A stretch of 64,000 nucleotides of DNA from Sphingomonas sp. S-NIH.Pt15_0812 (lineage in GTDB: Bacteria; Pseudomonadota; Alphaproteobacteria; Sphingomonadales; Sphingomonadaceae). The DNA lies in the NCBI RefSeq assembly GCF_003951315.1, contig NZ_QLJH01000006.1, positions 62,001-126,000 on the forward strand, given 5' to 3'. Below are positions 34,795 through 43,055 of this stretch, one piece after another (positions within the stretch are counted from its first letter, which is position 1; every line of letters starts with the position of its first letter). The position numbers and the translations under genes were made by a program. The notes beneath the pieces are model-generated. The model was not told the origin of the DNA, did not search any database, and saw only the letters and a program-made list of their open reading frames with translations.

Positions 34795-37227
34795 TCAAAG
34801 GTCCGGCAGACCCTGGTCGGCGATCCCCCAGCCCGCCAGCGCCGGGCTGCCGGCCCGCTCGGCCAGAAGGGAAGCATCTCCGATCCCGAACGGAGCGGCG
34901 GTGTCGATATCGCGCAGTTCCGACCAGGACAGCGGGGCCGCGATGGGTGCGCCGGACCGGGCTCGGGCGGAATAGGGCATCACCGCCGTGCTGCCCCGCT
35001 GGTTGCGCAACCAGTCGATGAAGATGCGGCCGCCGCGCCGCGCCTTACCCATGGTCGGGACGAACCGGTCGGGCTCCATCGTCGCCAGGGCGCGCGCGAA
35101 CCGCTCGGCGAAATGCTTGACGGTCGCCCAGTCCGCCTGCGGTCGCAGCGGCACCACGACATGGATGCCCTTGCCGCCTGACAGGAGCGGGAAGCTGGTC
35201 AGTCCGATCTCCGCGAGCTGCTCCTTCAGATGCTCGGCCGCCTTGCAGGTGTCGCGAAAGGCCAGTGCTTCGTCCGGATCGAGATCGAAGACCATCCGGT
35301 CGGGCGTCTCGATCGCCGCGACCGACGATCCCCAGCCGTGAAACTCGATCGCCCCCATCTGCACGCAGGCGATCAGCCCATCCGCATCGTCGACATAGAG
35401 ATAGTCGTCGCTCTGCCCCGCCGTGTCGCGGATGGCGATGCGGTGGACATGATCGCCGAAGCTGCCGGCATCATGTTTCTGGAAGAAGCAACGCCGCGCC
35501 CGCCCTTGCGGACAGCGAACCAGGCTCACCGGCCGGTTCGCCGCGAAGCGCAGCATCAGCGGGGCCACGGCCATATAATAATCGGCAAGGTCACCCTTGG
35601 TGCGGTCGCTGTCGGGAAAGATGACCCGGCTGCGGTGCGTCACGCTGACCGCGCTGACCGATGGCACGACGGGTTCCTGTTGCCGTTCGCCATCGACCAG
35701 ACCCAGAAAGCTGGCGTGCCGCAACAGCCCGTCGGGCGTCGTTTCCGCATAGGCGACCTCCGCCGACAGGCTGGGCGTCACCCAATGCGCGTCACGCACC
35801 ATGGCGCGCGGTGCCGCGACCGTCGGCGTCTTGCGCGCCAACCGCTCCAGCCTGGTGCGCAGCCCCTCCATCATCGCCTGATCGAAGCCGGTGCCCACCT
35901 TACCGGCATAGACAAGGCCGTCCGCCCCCTCCTGCCCCAGCAGCAGCGAGCGAAAGCCGCGACGCTTGTCCGACGCCAGCCAGCCGACGATCCGGAACCG
36001 GCCGCGCCGGACGCACTTCACCTTGATCCAGGCGCGGGTACGCCCGGACCGGTACGGCGCGTCGGCCCGCTTGGAGACCACGCCCTCCAGCCCGTCGCGG
36101 CACATCTGTTCGAGGAGCGCCTCGCCCTGCCCGACGACATGCTCGGAGAAACGGATCGGCTCGGGCGCGTGCCGCAACAGGGCGCGCAGCCTTTTCTTGC
36201 GGTCGAGCGTCGAAAGGGCGGTCAGGTCTTCGCCGTCCTGCTCGATCAAGTCGAACGCCATCAGCGCCATGTCGCCACCCTGGGCGATCGCAGCCTTGAG
36301 CGTCGAGAAGTCGGGCCGGCCGTCACGAAACGCCACCACCTCGCCATCGATCAGGGCATAGCCGGGCAAGGCCGACGCCGCCTCGGCGATGATCGGGAAA
36401 GAATCCGTCCAATCGAGTCCGGTGCGCGTGAAAACCCTGGCCCTGCCGCCGCCGACGGCCACCAGTACGCGGTAGCCGTCGAACTTGATCTCATGCAGCC
36501 ATGCGCCGCCGGTCGGCGCCACGTCCTGCAAGGTACATAGCTGCGGCGCCCGGAACGCCGGCACGGCCTCCACCCGAGACCGTCCGGTTCGTACCGGCTT
36601 GCGCCTCGCCGGTGCAGGGCGCGTCCGTGCGGGCTTGCCCTCGGCGATCTCGGCCATGGTCCGGCCGGTCGCGACGCTGGTCAACGCCCCCTCCGCCAGG
36701 GCGTCGGTCGCGCCGGCCTGATCGTCGCGCACCTTGCGCAGCAGCCAGTTCTCGCGCGTTTCCCGCCCGCGAGGCTTCAGCCGGATCAGCATCCACTCGC
36801 CCCGCATCCGCTCGCCATCGAGGCGAAAGTGGAGATGCCCCCGTTCGAGATCGGTGGCCGACTTGCCCGCGACCGGCGACCATGTGCCCCGGTCCCATAG
36901 CATCACCGTGCCGCCGCCATATTCGCCCTTGGGGATCACCCCCTCGAACGTCGCATAGGCAAGCGGATGGTCCTCGGTCCGAACCGCCAGCCGCTTCTCG
37001 TCCGGGTCCAGGCTGGGCCCGCGCGTCACCGCCCAGCTTTTCAGCACGCCGTCGACCTCCAGCCGGAAGTCCCAGTGGAGGCGCGTGGCGTCGTGCTTCT
37101 GGACCATGAAACGGGAAGTCTGGCCGGATACCCTCGATCCGGCCGGCTCGGGCGTGCGTGCGAAATCGCGCTTGGCATTGTAGGTGGCCAGCGGATCGCC
37201 GGCCTTGCTTCCGGGCCTGTCAGGCAC
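34795..37227 (-). CDS. ligD: ATP-dependent DNA ligase D (3'-phosphoesterase, ligase, polymerase)
   Basis: An 810-residue multidomain enzyme if the GTG at 37227 is used, which overlaps the ku stop by 8 nt; no ATG lies near the conserved start DPLATYNAKRDF. Domains in order are as follows. The phosphoesterase (residues ~10-170) contains HDATRLHWDFRLE and GVIPKGEYGGG. The ligase (~220-510) has the adenylated Lys in HEIKFDGYRVLV and DGLEGVVSKR. The primase-like polymerase (~540-800) has RMVFDLDPDEAL metal Asps. It repairs double-strand breaks with Ku by non-homologous end joining. The start codon is the least certain point. Confidence 0.95.
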   Translation of the reverse strand: MPDRPGSKAGDPLATYNAKRDFARTPEPAGSRVSGQTSRFMVQKHDATRLHWDFRLEVDGVLKSWAVTRGPSLDPDEKRLAVRTEDHPLAYATFEGVIPKGEYGGGTVMLWDRGTWSPVAGKSATDLERGHLHFRLDGERMRGEWMLIRLKPRGRETRENWLLRKVRDDQAGATDALAEGALTSVATGRTMAEIAEGKPARTRPAPARRKPVRTGRSRVEAVPAFRAPQLCTLQDVAPTGGAWLHEIKFDGYRVLVAVGGGRARVFTRTGLDWTDSFPIIAEAASALPGYALIDGEVVAFRDGRPDFSTLKAAIAQGGDMALMAFDLIEQDGEDLTALSTLDRKKRLRALLRHAPEPIRFSEHVVGQGEALLEQMCRDGLEGVVSKRADAPYRSGRTRAWIKVKCVRRGRFRIVGWLASDKRRGFRSLLLGQEGADGLVYAGKVGTGFDQAMMEGLRTRLERLARKTPTVAAPRAMVRDAHWVTPSLSAEVAYAETTPDGLLRHASFLGLVDGERQQEPVVPSVSAVSVTHRSRVIFPDSDRTKGDLADYYMAVAPLMLRFAANRPVSLVRCPQGRARRCFFQKHDAGSFGDHVHRIAIRDTAGQSDDYLYVDDADGLIACVQMGAIEFHGWGSSVAAIETPDRMVFDLDPDEALAFRDTCKAAEHLKEQLAEIGLTSFPLLSGGKGIHVVVPLRPQADWATVKHFAERFARALATMEPDRFVPTMGKARRGGRIFIDWLRNQRGSTAVMPYSARARSGAPIAAPLSWSELRDIDTAAPFGIGDASLLAERAGSPALAGWGIADQGLPDL

Positions 37228-38095
37228 GTTTCTTCGTCGCGGGCTTGCGGGCCGCAGGTGCCTTGATCGAGGCGGACTTGGCCCCGCGCTTGCCGCCCCC
37301 CTTGCCCTTCCCATCCATCGACTGCCGCAGGGCCGCCATCAGGTCGACCACGTTGGACGCAGCGGGCGCACCCGCCGCGTCATCCTGCGCGACCAGCGTC
37401 TTGCCGCGCGACTTGCGCTTGCGCTCGATCAGATCCTTCAAGGCATCGACATAGCGGTCGTGAAATTCCTGGGGATGGAAAGGCCCGCTTTTCCGATCAA
37501 TCAGTGCCTCCGCCAGGTCGAGCAATTCCGCTTCGGGCTCCTCGTCCGGGATTTCCCGGAAATAGCCCTGCGCCTTCTCCATCTCGTCGGCATAGCGCAG
37601 CGTCTCCAGCACCATGCCCCGCCCGGACGGCTTGAGACTGACGATATATTCGCGGCCCCTGAGCGCCAATTGGCCCAGCCCGACCTTCTTGGTCCGCTTC
37701 AACGCCTCGCGCAGCACGATGAACGCCTCGTTCGCCAGATCGTCGGCGGGCACCACGAAATAGGGCTTTTCATAGTAGAGGACATCGATCGCATCGGCAT
37801 CGACGAACTGGGTCAGCTCCAGCGTCTTCTTCGACTCCAGCTTGACCGCGTCGATCTCATCCTGTTCGAGCAGGACATATTCGCCCTTCTTGACCTCATA
37901 GCCCTTCATGATCTCGTCCTTGTCGACGGGACCGATGCCGGTGACGACCTTTTCGTAATGGATTGGCTGGCCGCTGGGCTCGTGGATCTGCTTGAACGCG
38001 ACCGTCGCGCCGGATCGGGTGGCGGAATAGATCTCCACGGGGATGCTCACCAGAGCGAGCCTGATCTGTCCCTGCCAATAGGCGCGCGCGGCCAT
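37220..38095 (-). CDS. ku: Ku protein (bacterial NHEJ)
   Basis: A 291-residue protein. The ATG at 38095 (MAARAYWQGQIRLALVSIPV) is preceded by AGGGAGA and matches the conserved Ku start. The Ku core is clear: CHEPSG-type region KQIHEPSGQPIHYEKV, KGYEVKKGEYVLLEQDEI, and YFVVPADDLANEAFIVLREAL. A Lys/Ala-rich C-terminal tail (GKGKGGGKRGAKSASIK..., ending KKRA) is the DNA-binding extension seen in many Ku proteins. It forms a homodimeric ring on broken ends and recruits LigD, encoded by the overlapping next gene. Confidence 0.95.
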   Translation of the reverse strand: MAARAYWQGQIRLALVSIPVEIYSATRSGATVAFKQIHEPSGQPIHYEKVVTGIGPVDKDEIMKGYEVKKGEYVLLEQDEIDAVKLESKKTLELTQFVDADAIDVLYYEKPYFVVPADDLANEAFIVLREALKRTKKVGLGQLALRGREYIVSLKPSGRGMVLETLRYADEMEKAQGYFREIPDEEPEAELLDLAEALIDRKSGPFHPQEFHDRYVDALKDLIERKRKSRGKTLVAQDDAAGAPAASNVVDLMAALRQSMDGKGKGGGKRGAKSASIKAPAARKPATKKRA

Positions 38096-38164
38096 GTCAC
38101 ATTCTCCCTGCTGGATCAGCAACGTGCGAGCCCCTTGGCGGGTTCATGGCGGCGGGAGACGAGC

Positions 38165-38695
38165 ATGGCGAAGCTGAAGGTGTTCACCACCCCGATCGGG
38201 TTTCACGACGTTTATGTCGCGGCGCCCAGCCGGGCGGCGGCCTTGCGGGCCTGGGGCAGTGATCGCGACCTGTTCGCCCGGGAAATGGCGCGCGAGGTGA
38301 CCGATCCGGCGCTGACCCGCGCACCGCTGGCCGAACCGGGTACGGTGATCCGTCGGTCGCGCGGCACGGCGGCGGAACAGTTCGCGGCGCTCTCCGACGG
38401 GGAAACAGCCCCGGCGAACCGCAAACGGATCGCGCGCCAGCCGCCACCCGAGCCGCAGCCTCGCCCGTCGCCACACGCGCTGGACGAAGCCAAGGCTGCT
38501 CTGGACACCGCCATCAAGCGCCATCGCCACGACGATGCGGTGGCCAAGGCGCGCGTCGCCGAGGCGGAGCGTCGGCGGCGAGAATTGCAACGCGAACATG
38601 ACCGGGAGGCCAAGAACCTTCAAGCCGCGCTGGACGTGGCGCAAGCCCGATATAACCGCGCCGTCGAGCGCTGGCGGCACGACACCGACGCGTGA
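38165..38695 (+). CDS. Hypothetical coiled-coil protein divergent from ku
   Basis: A 176-residue basic protein with a GGGAGACGAGC leader before its ATG. The N-terminal ~65 residues (KLKVFTTPIGFHDVYVAAPSRAAALRAWGSD) form a conserved-looking domain. The middle is Pro/Arg-rich, and residues ~105-172 are a continuous charged helix (AEAERRRRELQREHDREAKN) likely to coil. The helix superficially resembles TolA but there is no membrane segment. It is divergent from ku with a 69-nt gap, and so may share regulation with NHEJ genes. No function is claimed. Confidence 0.65.
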   Translation: MAKLKVFTTPIGFHDVYVAAPSRAAALRAWGSDRDLFAREMAREVTDPALTRAPLAEPGTVIRRSRGTAAEQFAALSDGETAPANRKRIARQPPPEPQPRPSPHALDEAKAALDTAIKRHRHDDAVAKARVAEAERRRRELQREHDREAKNLQAALDVAQARYNRAVERWRHDTDA

Positions 38696-38705
38696 CTACC
38701 GCCCA

Positions 38706-38735
38706 TGAAAAAGCCGCCGGCGAGACGCCGGCGGC
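38706..38735 (-). terminator. Intrinsic terminator of the minus-strand PEP-CTERM gene
   Basis: Arms GCCGCCGGCG (38713-38722) and CGCCGGCGGC (38726-38735) pair perfectly around AGA. Five A's at 38708-38712 become a T-tract after the hairpin on the minus strand. This is a textbook factor-independent terminator, 76 nt past the PEP-CTERM stop codon. Confidence 0.8.
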
Positions 38736-38810
38736 CCATCATGACGAACCGTACCGCCCCCGCCCGCGAGCGCTTCTTGCGCCACGAGGACCAGGGCGGC
38801 GAGCGGTCGA

Positions 38811-39365
38811 TTAGGCGTAGACGACCTTGGTCGAGCGACGACGGAAGCGCGCGGTCGCACCGACCATCGCGAAGCCGACCAGCATCAGCGCCCAGGTCGC
38901 CGGCTCCGGCACCGCCGACGGGATGAACGACGCCTGGCCGCCATAGGCGCCGTTGCCGCGCGACAGGCCGGTGACGGTGATGGTGTTCAGCTGACCGGCG
39001 ATGATCGGAACCATGTTGGTGAAGGCGAACTCGAACGCGCCGTTACCGAGACGGGTGATCGAAGCGGCCGTGTCGTTGATCAGCACCGAGGTGAAATCCA
39101 GATCGTTCGGCGCGCCGACGAAATTGGTGCTGGTCGTCACCGTGCCGCTGCCCAGGCCATTGGCGGGAAGCGTGAAGGTGAAGACGTCCGTGAACGTGCC
39201 AGCGGCGATCCCGGTGTTGAAGAACGCACCGGAGAAGGTGCCGTTCGGACCGGGCGTGGCGGTGAAGTTCGAACCACCGACCGGGAAGGTCGCCGCCTGC
39301 GCGCTCGGCGCCGCAGCAATTGCCGCCATGGCCGTCACGGCCGAAAAGATAATACGCTTCATCAT
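38811..39365 (-). CDS. PEPxxWA-CTERM sorting-domain protein, paralogue A
   Basis: A 184-residue exported protein with GAGGAA before twin ATGs (39365/39362), a signal peptide ending PSAQA, and a beta-rich body. The C-terminus has the exosortase signal: VPEPATWALMLVGFAMVGA (PEP motif plus hydrophobic helix), then Arg-rich ARFRRRSTK. The body (FFNTGIAAGTFTD, FTLPANGLGSGTVTT, DLDFTSVLIN, GNGAYGGQASF) is nearly the same as the protein at 40853-41401. Exosortase would cleave the tail and attach or release the protein at the surface. A FeeM-type acyltransferase gene lies between the two copies. The exosortase itself is not in the window. Confidence 0.9.
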   Translation of the reverse strand: MMKRIIFSAVTAMAAIAAAPSAQAATFPVGGSNFTATPGPNGTFSGAFFNTGIAAGTFTDVFTFTLPANGLGSGTVTTSTNFVGAPNDLDFTSVLINDTAASITRLGNGAFEFAFTNMVPIIAGQLNTITVTGLSRGNGAYGGQASFIPSAVPEPATWALMLVGFAMVGATARFRRRSTKVVYA

Positions 39366-39860
39366 TGATTCCTCGTCATGGCCCCCGCCCTGAGGAAGTG
39401 CTCATAACCGCTTAAAACGAAACAAATAAGGCAATTTAACCATGTTTTCTGATCTGTCTCATTTCAGGACATAAAGCGTGATGCCGATCATGCAGCATGA
39501 CAAAGGCGCCGCGCACGCAGCGCATAAGCGATTGATTTTGCCAGCAGGTCCGTGACGGGCGGGCAGACACATGGCCTTGCACCGGCACCGGTTCGCCGCG
39601 TTGCACCGTCCCAATTATGGACTCGCTGAGGAACAGCCTTCAAGAGCTTGATCAGGAAGCAGGAACCGCAAAAGCGGCCGGCAAAACAAAAGACGCGTCA
39701 GGGCGAGAAAGGGAATCCGACCTCGGCGGTCCGCCGAGGCACAAAGCTGGTCACGCTTTGTCAATTCAATGACTTAACCCGCTGATAAGGCGGACGGTGG
39801 CATAAACCCCCATCGCCCGGCAACCGGTGTCCCATGCATCGAATTCTGGACTAGACAGCT
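39366..39860. other. 495-nt non-coding divergent region between PEP-CTERM A and the FeeM gene
   Basis: No plausible gene was seen. The part near 39366-39480 is AT-rich (TTAAAACGAAACAAATAAGG) and probably holds the PEP-CTERM promoter. Two hairpins lie side by side: CCTCGGCGG-T-CCGCCGAGG (39721-39739) and ACAAAGC-TGGTCAC-GCTTTGT (39741-39761). They could be regulator sites, an attenuator for FeeM, or part of a small RNA. I looked for a sigma-54 -24/-12 promoter, known for some PEP-CTERM genes, and found no good match. Confidence 0.5.
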
Positions 39861-40763
39861 ATGTATCAACCGCATCCGAATAGCTTTTTACCGGAATCCC
39901 ACACGCATTACGATCCAGGGAGGGCAAGCCACTCCTTCTCATGCCGCACAAAGGGCGGCGACGGCTTTTGTTCCGGCGCTCCGGCCGGCGCCTCGATCCG
40001 GATCGCGGCGACCGACGACCAGCGCAAGGCCGCGACCGACCTCATCAACCGGATGTATGCCTGGCGCGGCTATGGCAGCGACCATGTCATTCCATCCTCA
40101 CCCGACCATGTGACGTTCAACGCGCTGTTCTGCTGCCAGGCCGCCGGCACGATCACCCTGGCGGTCGACACTCATAATCGACTGGCGGCCGACACGCTGT
40201 TCCGCGACCAGCTCGACCATTATCGGTCCCGCACGAACGCCCGCATCTGCGAATTGACCAAGCTGGCCTTCGACGTACCGGACTCCTCCCAGGCACTGCT
40301 CGCCGCCCTGTTCCACAGCGTCTTCATCTACGGCTATCGACGCTATCGCTGCACGGACCTGTTCATCGAAGTGAATCCCAGACACCGGCGTTTCTACCAG
40401 GCGATGCTCGGCTTCGAAGCAGTCGGCGAGATCCGGCATCATGAAGGCGTCGATGCGCCGGCGCAGTTGATGCACCTGCCGATCAGCGCGATCCGGCGAT
40501 CGATCGACGATCTGGCGCATGGTGGGTCGTCGCATTCGGTCCGATCGCTCTACCCCTTCTTCTTCCGTCCGCAGGAAGAGGACGACATCTATTCCCGGCT
40601 CGATCGCACCGAGCTGCGGCTTGGGAACGAGCGCTTCACGGTCGCGGATCATGTCCCCTCGCCGTCCCTCGGGCGTCGGGTTCCGTCGCGTCCGTCATCG
40701 CTGCGCAAGATCGGCGAGCGCCCTCTCAGCCAAGAAAATGCACTCCGGAAAAAAACTTGTTAA
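39861..40763 (+). CDS. FeeM-type N-acyl amino acid synthase, PEP-CTERM/exosortase-associated
   Basis: A 300-residue protein with a GNAT-like acyltransferase domain at residues ~45-215. Key stretches are IRIAATDDQRKAATDLINRM, MYAWRGYGSDH, then ICELTKLAFDVPDSSQALL and LFIEVNPRHRRFYQAMLGFE. These match the FeeM/NasR-type fold that transfers a long acyl chain from ACP to an amino acid. The last ~80 residues are unstructured and Arg/Ser-rich. Long-chain N-acyl amino acid synthases of this kind have been reported beside PEP-CTERM/exosortase genes, and here two PEP-CTERM paralogues flank it. The product and start site (weak ribosome signal) are uncertain. Confidence 0.8.
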   Translation: MYQPHPNSFLPESHTHYDPGRASHSFSCRTKGGDGFCSGAPAGASIRIAATDDQRKAATDLINRMYAWRGYGSDHVIPSSPDHVTFNALFCCQAAGTITLAVDTHNRLAADTLFRDQLDHYRSRTNARICELTKLAFDVPDSSQALLAALFHSVFIYGYRRYRCTDLFIEVNPRHRRFYQAMLGFEAVGEIRHHEGVDAPAQLMHLPISAIRRSIDDLAHGGSSHSVRSLYPFFFRPQEEDDIYSRLDRTELRLGNERFTVADHVPSPSLGRRVPSRPSSLRKIGERPLSQENALRKKTC

Positions 40764-40852
40764 CATAGGGTTAATCTCGTGGACCCGTTGGCCGGGCGTC
40801 GCGTTCCGCATTCACCATCATGGCGGCAACAACCGCCAACAGGGAGGTCTGT

Positions 40853-41401
40853 ATGAAGAACGCTTTGTTCGCCGCTGGGGTCGCGGCCCTGGGTTTCGCT
40901 CTTGCACCGTCTGCCCAGGCGGCGACCTTCCCGGTCGGTAGCCCCAACTTCACCGCGTCGCCCGGCCCGAACGGCACCTTCGCCGGCGCCTTCTTCAACA
41001 CCGGCATCGCGGCGGGTACGTTCACCGACACCTTCACCTTCACCCTGCCGACGGACGGTTTCGGCAGCGGCACGGTGACGACGAGCGCCAACTTCCTGGG
41101 CAGCGCCAACGATCTCGACTTCACCTCCGTTCTGATCAACGGCGTGGAAGCGGAACTGTTCACCGCCGGCGGCGGCGTGTTCGAGTCCGCCTATCAGAAC
41201 CTGATCCCGATCACGGCCGGGCAGCTCAACACGATCACCGTCACCGGCTTCTCGCGTGGCAACGGTGCCTATGGCGGCCAGGCCAGCTTCGTGCCGACGA
41301 TCCCGGAGCCCGCCACCTGGGCGATGATGATGGTCGGCTTCGTCATGGTCGGTGCGGCGGCACGCTATCGCAAGCGCTCGACCAACGTCCGCTACGCCTG
41401 A
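40853..41401 (+). CDS. PEPxxWA-CTERM sorting-domain protein, paralogue B
   Basis: A 182-residue exported protein with AGGGAGG at 40841-40847 before its ATG. The signal peptide (MKNALFAAGVAALGFALAPS...) ends AQA. The body is homologous to the protein at 38811-39365, with shared FFNTGIAAGTFTDTFTFTLP and GNGAYGGQASF. The C-terminus is IPEPATWAMMMVGFVMVGA followed by ARYRKRSTN. It is transcribed away from paralogue A and behind FeeM, and ends in a strong terminator. Membrane processing by an exosortase is expected from the signal. Confidence 0.92.
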   Translation: MKNALFAAGVAALGFALAPSAQAATFPVGSPNFTASPGPNGTFAGAFFNTGIAAGTFTDTFTFTLPTDGFGSGTVTTSANFLGSANDLDFTSVLINGVEAELFTAGGGVFESAYQNLIPITAGQLNTITVTGFSRGNGAYGGQASFVPTIPEPATWAMMMVGFVMVGAAARYRKRSTNVRYA

Positions 41402-41426
41402 ACGCGTTCGCTGGTCGAAGACAGGA

Positions 41427-41454
41427 GGCTGCCGGGAAACCGGCGGCCTTTTTT
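41427..41454 (+). terminator. Intrinsic terminator after PEP-CTERM paralogue B
   Basis: Stem GGCTGCCGG (41427-41435) pairs with CCGGCGGCC (41440-41448) with one G-T wobble around a GAAA tetraloop, followed by six T's (41449-41454). This is 26 nt after the stop codon and separates the PEP-CTERM gene from the next operon. Confidence 0.85.
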
Positions 41455-41577
41455 CGCAAGGGCTCGCCACAATCGGCAACGTTGAACTGATATAGTAAGC
41501 GACCGTTCGGCCCGAAGACGACTGACATTTGCCTTTAGGCGGTCGCTCCGGCGCTTCCCCTCATCAAGGATCACCCC

Positions 41578-42012
41578 ATGGCCGAAATGGACCTGCCCGC
41601 ATTGTCCAAGAAAATGGCCAAGCTGGATTTCGCCATGCTGGCGACCCAAGCCGCCGATGGCACGATGACGGCGCGCCCGATGAGCAACAATGGCGATGTC
41701 GAATATCATGGCGACAGCTATTTCTTCGCCTATCGGAACTCGCGCAAGGTGGACGACATCGCGGCGCGGCCCCAAGTCGTCCTGAGCTACACCGGTGCGG
41801 CGGGAATGCTGGGCGGTCCGCCGCTCTTCGTTTCGGTCGACGGGCGCGCAGTGCTGATCGACGACAAGGCGCAGTTCGAGGCCCATTGGACCAAGGATCT
41901 CGATCGCTACTTCCCCGAGGGGATCGACACGCCGGGCGTGGTGATGATCAAGGTCGAGGCAGAGCGAATCCGCTATTGGGACGGCGGCGACGAAGGCGAG
42001 ATCCGCGCTTGA
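41578..42012 (+). CDS. Pyridoxamine-5'-phosphate oxidase-fold protein (general stress protein 26-like)
   Basis: A 144-residue split-barrel flavin-fold protein. The N-terminus LSKKMAKLDFAMLATQAADG and TARPMSNNGDV fit the general stress protein 26 / pyridox-like family. FFAYRNSRKVDDIAARPQVVLSY and the GRAVLIDDKAQFEAHWTKDL tail complete the pattern. Such proteins bind FMN, FAD or F420-type cofactors; the substrate is unknown. Its TGA overlaps a TTG start of the following glycosyltransferase, so it is the first gene of, or at least coupled to, the 42-45 kb operon. Confidence 0.85.
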   Translation: MAEMDLPALSKKMAKLDFAMLATQAADGTMTARPMSNNGDVEYHGDSYFFAYRNSRKVDDIAARPQVVLSYTGAAGMLGGPPLFVSVDGRAVLIDDKAQFEAHWTKDLDRYFPEGIDTPGVVMIKVEAERIRYWDGGDEGEIRA

Positions 42013-43055
42013 TCGCATCGACAGGATCGGGCGACGGCCTTACCGGGATCGCGATCTGCGTTCCGGCCCGTGACGAGAGCGATCGGCTGCCAAGACTGTT
42101 CGATGCGATCGAGGGGCTTCTGCTTCCTCCTGGTACGGCATTGTCCTTGTGCCTGCTGCTCGATGGATGCACCGATGCAAGTGCGGCGGTCGCCGACGAT
42201 TACGCCCGTCGCAGCCGGCATGACATCCATATCGCCATGGTCGAGCGATGCGACGCGAATGCGGGTATCGCCCGGCATCGCGCGATGCAGCTCGGCGCCA
42301 CGGTGCTGGGCGATGGCGGTGGCGTATTGCTGACCACCGATGCCGATAGCTGGCCACAGAGCGACTGGCTGGGGGCGACGATGGCCGCGCTCCACCATGC
42401 CGACCTGATCGTCGGCGACGTGGTCCGTGGCGGCCACGCTATCGATAACGGGCAGGACCGGGTCGAGCTCTATTATGCGCGATTGTTCGCCTTCCGGCGG
42501 CGTTGCGATCCGGTGGCATGGGAAGCCGCGCACATGCATCATCACGCCAGCGGCGCGAACATGGCGATGCGGACCCAAGTCTATGCGGCGCTCGGCGGCT
42601 TTCCCCCCTTGGCCAGTGGCGAGGACGCGCGGCTGGTCGACGACGCCGCCCGAGCGGGTTTTCGCGTCCGCCACGATGCCGCGAGCGTGGTCCATACCTC
42701 GGCGCGGCGCCATGGGCGCGCGCAGGACGGCCTCGCCGCCAATCTGCGCCTGCGCGATCGCGACGGGCTCGACGGCATTCGCGTCGCGCACCCGGTCGAC
42801 CAGGCCTGGCAATATCGGGCACATGCGCTTGCCCGCCTCGCCTTCGACACCGGGAGCATGATGGAAGTATCGAACGCGGTCGGACTGACGCCGGACCATC
42901 TGCTCGGCGTTGCGCGGGATTGTCCGAATGCCGAAGCCTTTGCCATGCGCGCCGTCCCTATACCGCCGGGCGGGATGCGACAGGTGCCCCTGGCCGTCGC
43001 GGAGACGGCGCTTGCCGCCTTGTGCGCGACCGCCCCGCCGGCGCGGGCGGCATGA
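42009..43055 (+). CDS. Glycosyltransferase family 2
   Basis: A 348-residue protein. The start is taken as TTG at 42009, overlapping the previous stop (TTGA), because no ATG lies before the conserved first strand GIAICVPARDESDRLPRL. GT-A features are visible: LLLDGCTDAS, NAGIARHRAM, the DxD-type metal motif LLTTDADSWP, an acceptor region HHHASGANMAMRT, and GEDARLVDDA (ED motif). No membrane helices are seen, so it is a soluble or peripheral enzyme. It is the first of four overlapping genes that look like a small glycoconjugate pathway. Confidence 0.85.
   Translation: MIASTGSGDGLTGIAICVPARDESDRLPRLFDAIEGLLLPPGTALSLCLLLDGCTDASAAVADDYARRSRHDIHIAMVERCDANAGIARHRAMQLGATVLGDGGGVLLTTDADSWPQSDWLGATMAALHHADLIVGDVVRGGHAIDNGQDRVELYYARLFAFRRRCDPVAWEAAHMHHHASGANMAMRTQVYAALGGFPPLASGEDARLVDDAARAGFRVRHDAASVVHTSARRHGRAQDGLAANLRLRDRDGLDGIRVAHPVDQAWQYRAHALARLAFDTGSMMEVSNAVGLTPDHLLGVARDCPNAEAFAMRAVPIPPGGMRQVPLAVAETALAALCATAPPARAA

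Noticed and set aside
39700..40852. Sigma-54 type -24/-12 promoters upstream of the FeeM and PEP-CTERM genes
   Set aside because: Some PEP-CTERM genes use such promoters, so I looked. TGG...GC pairs near 39748 and 40790 have the wrong spacing (GG to GC not 10 nt) and poor flanks.
41503..41552. Inverted repeat AGCGACCG ... CGGTCGCT upstream of the PPOX-fold gene
   Set aside because: The arms are 8 nt with a loop of over 30 nt. It is possible as a regulator site but too weak to annotate in GC-rich DNA.
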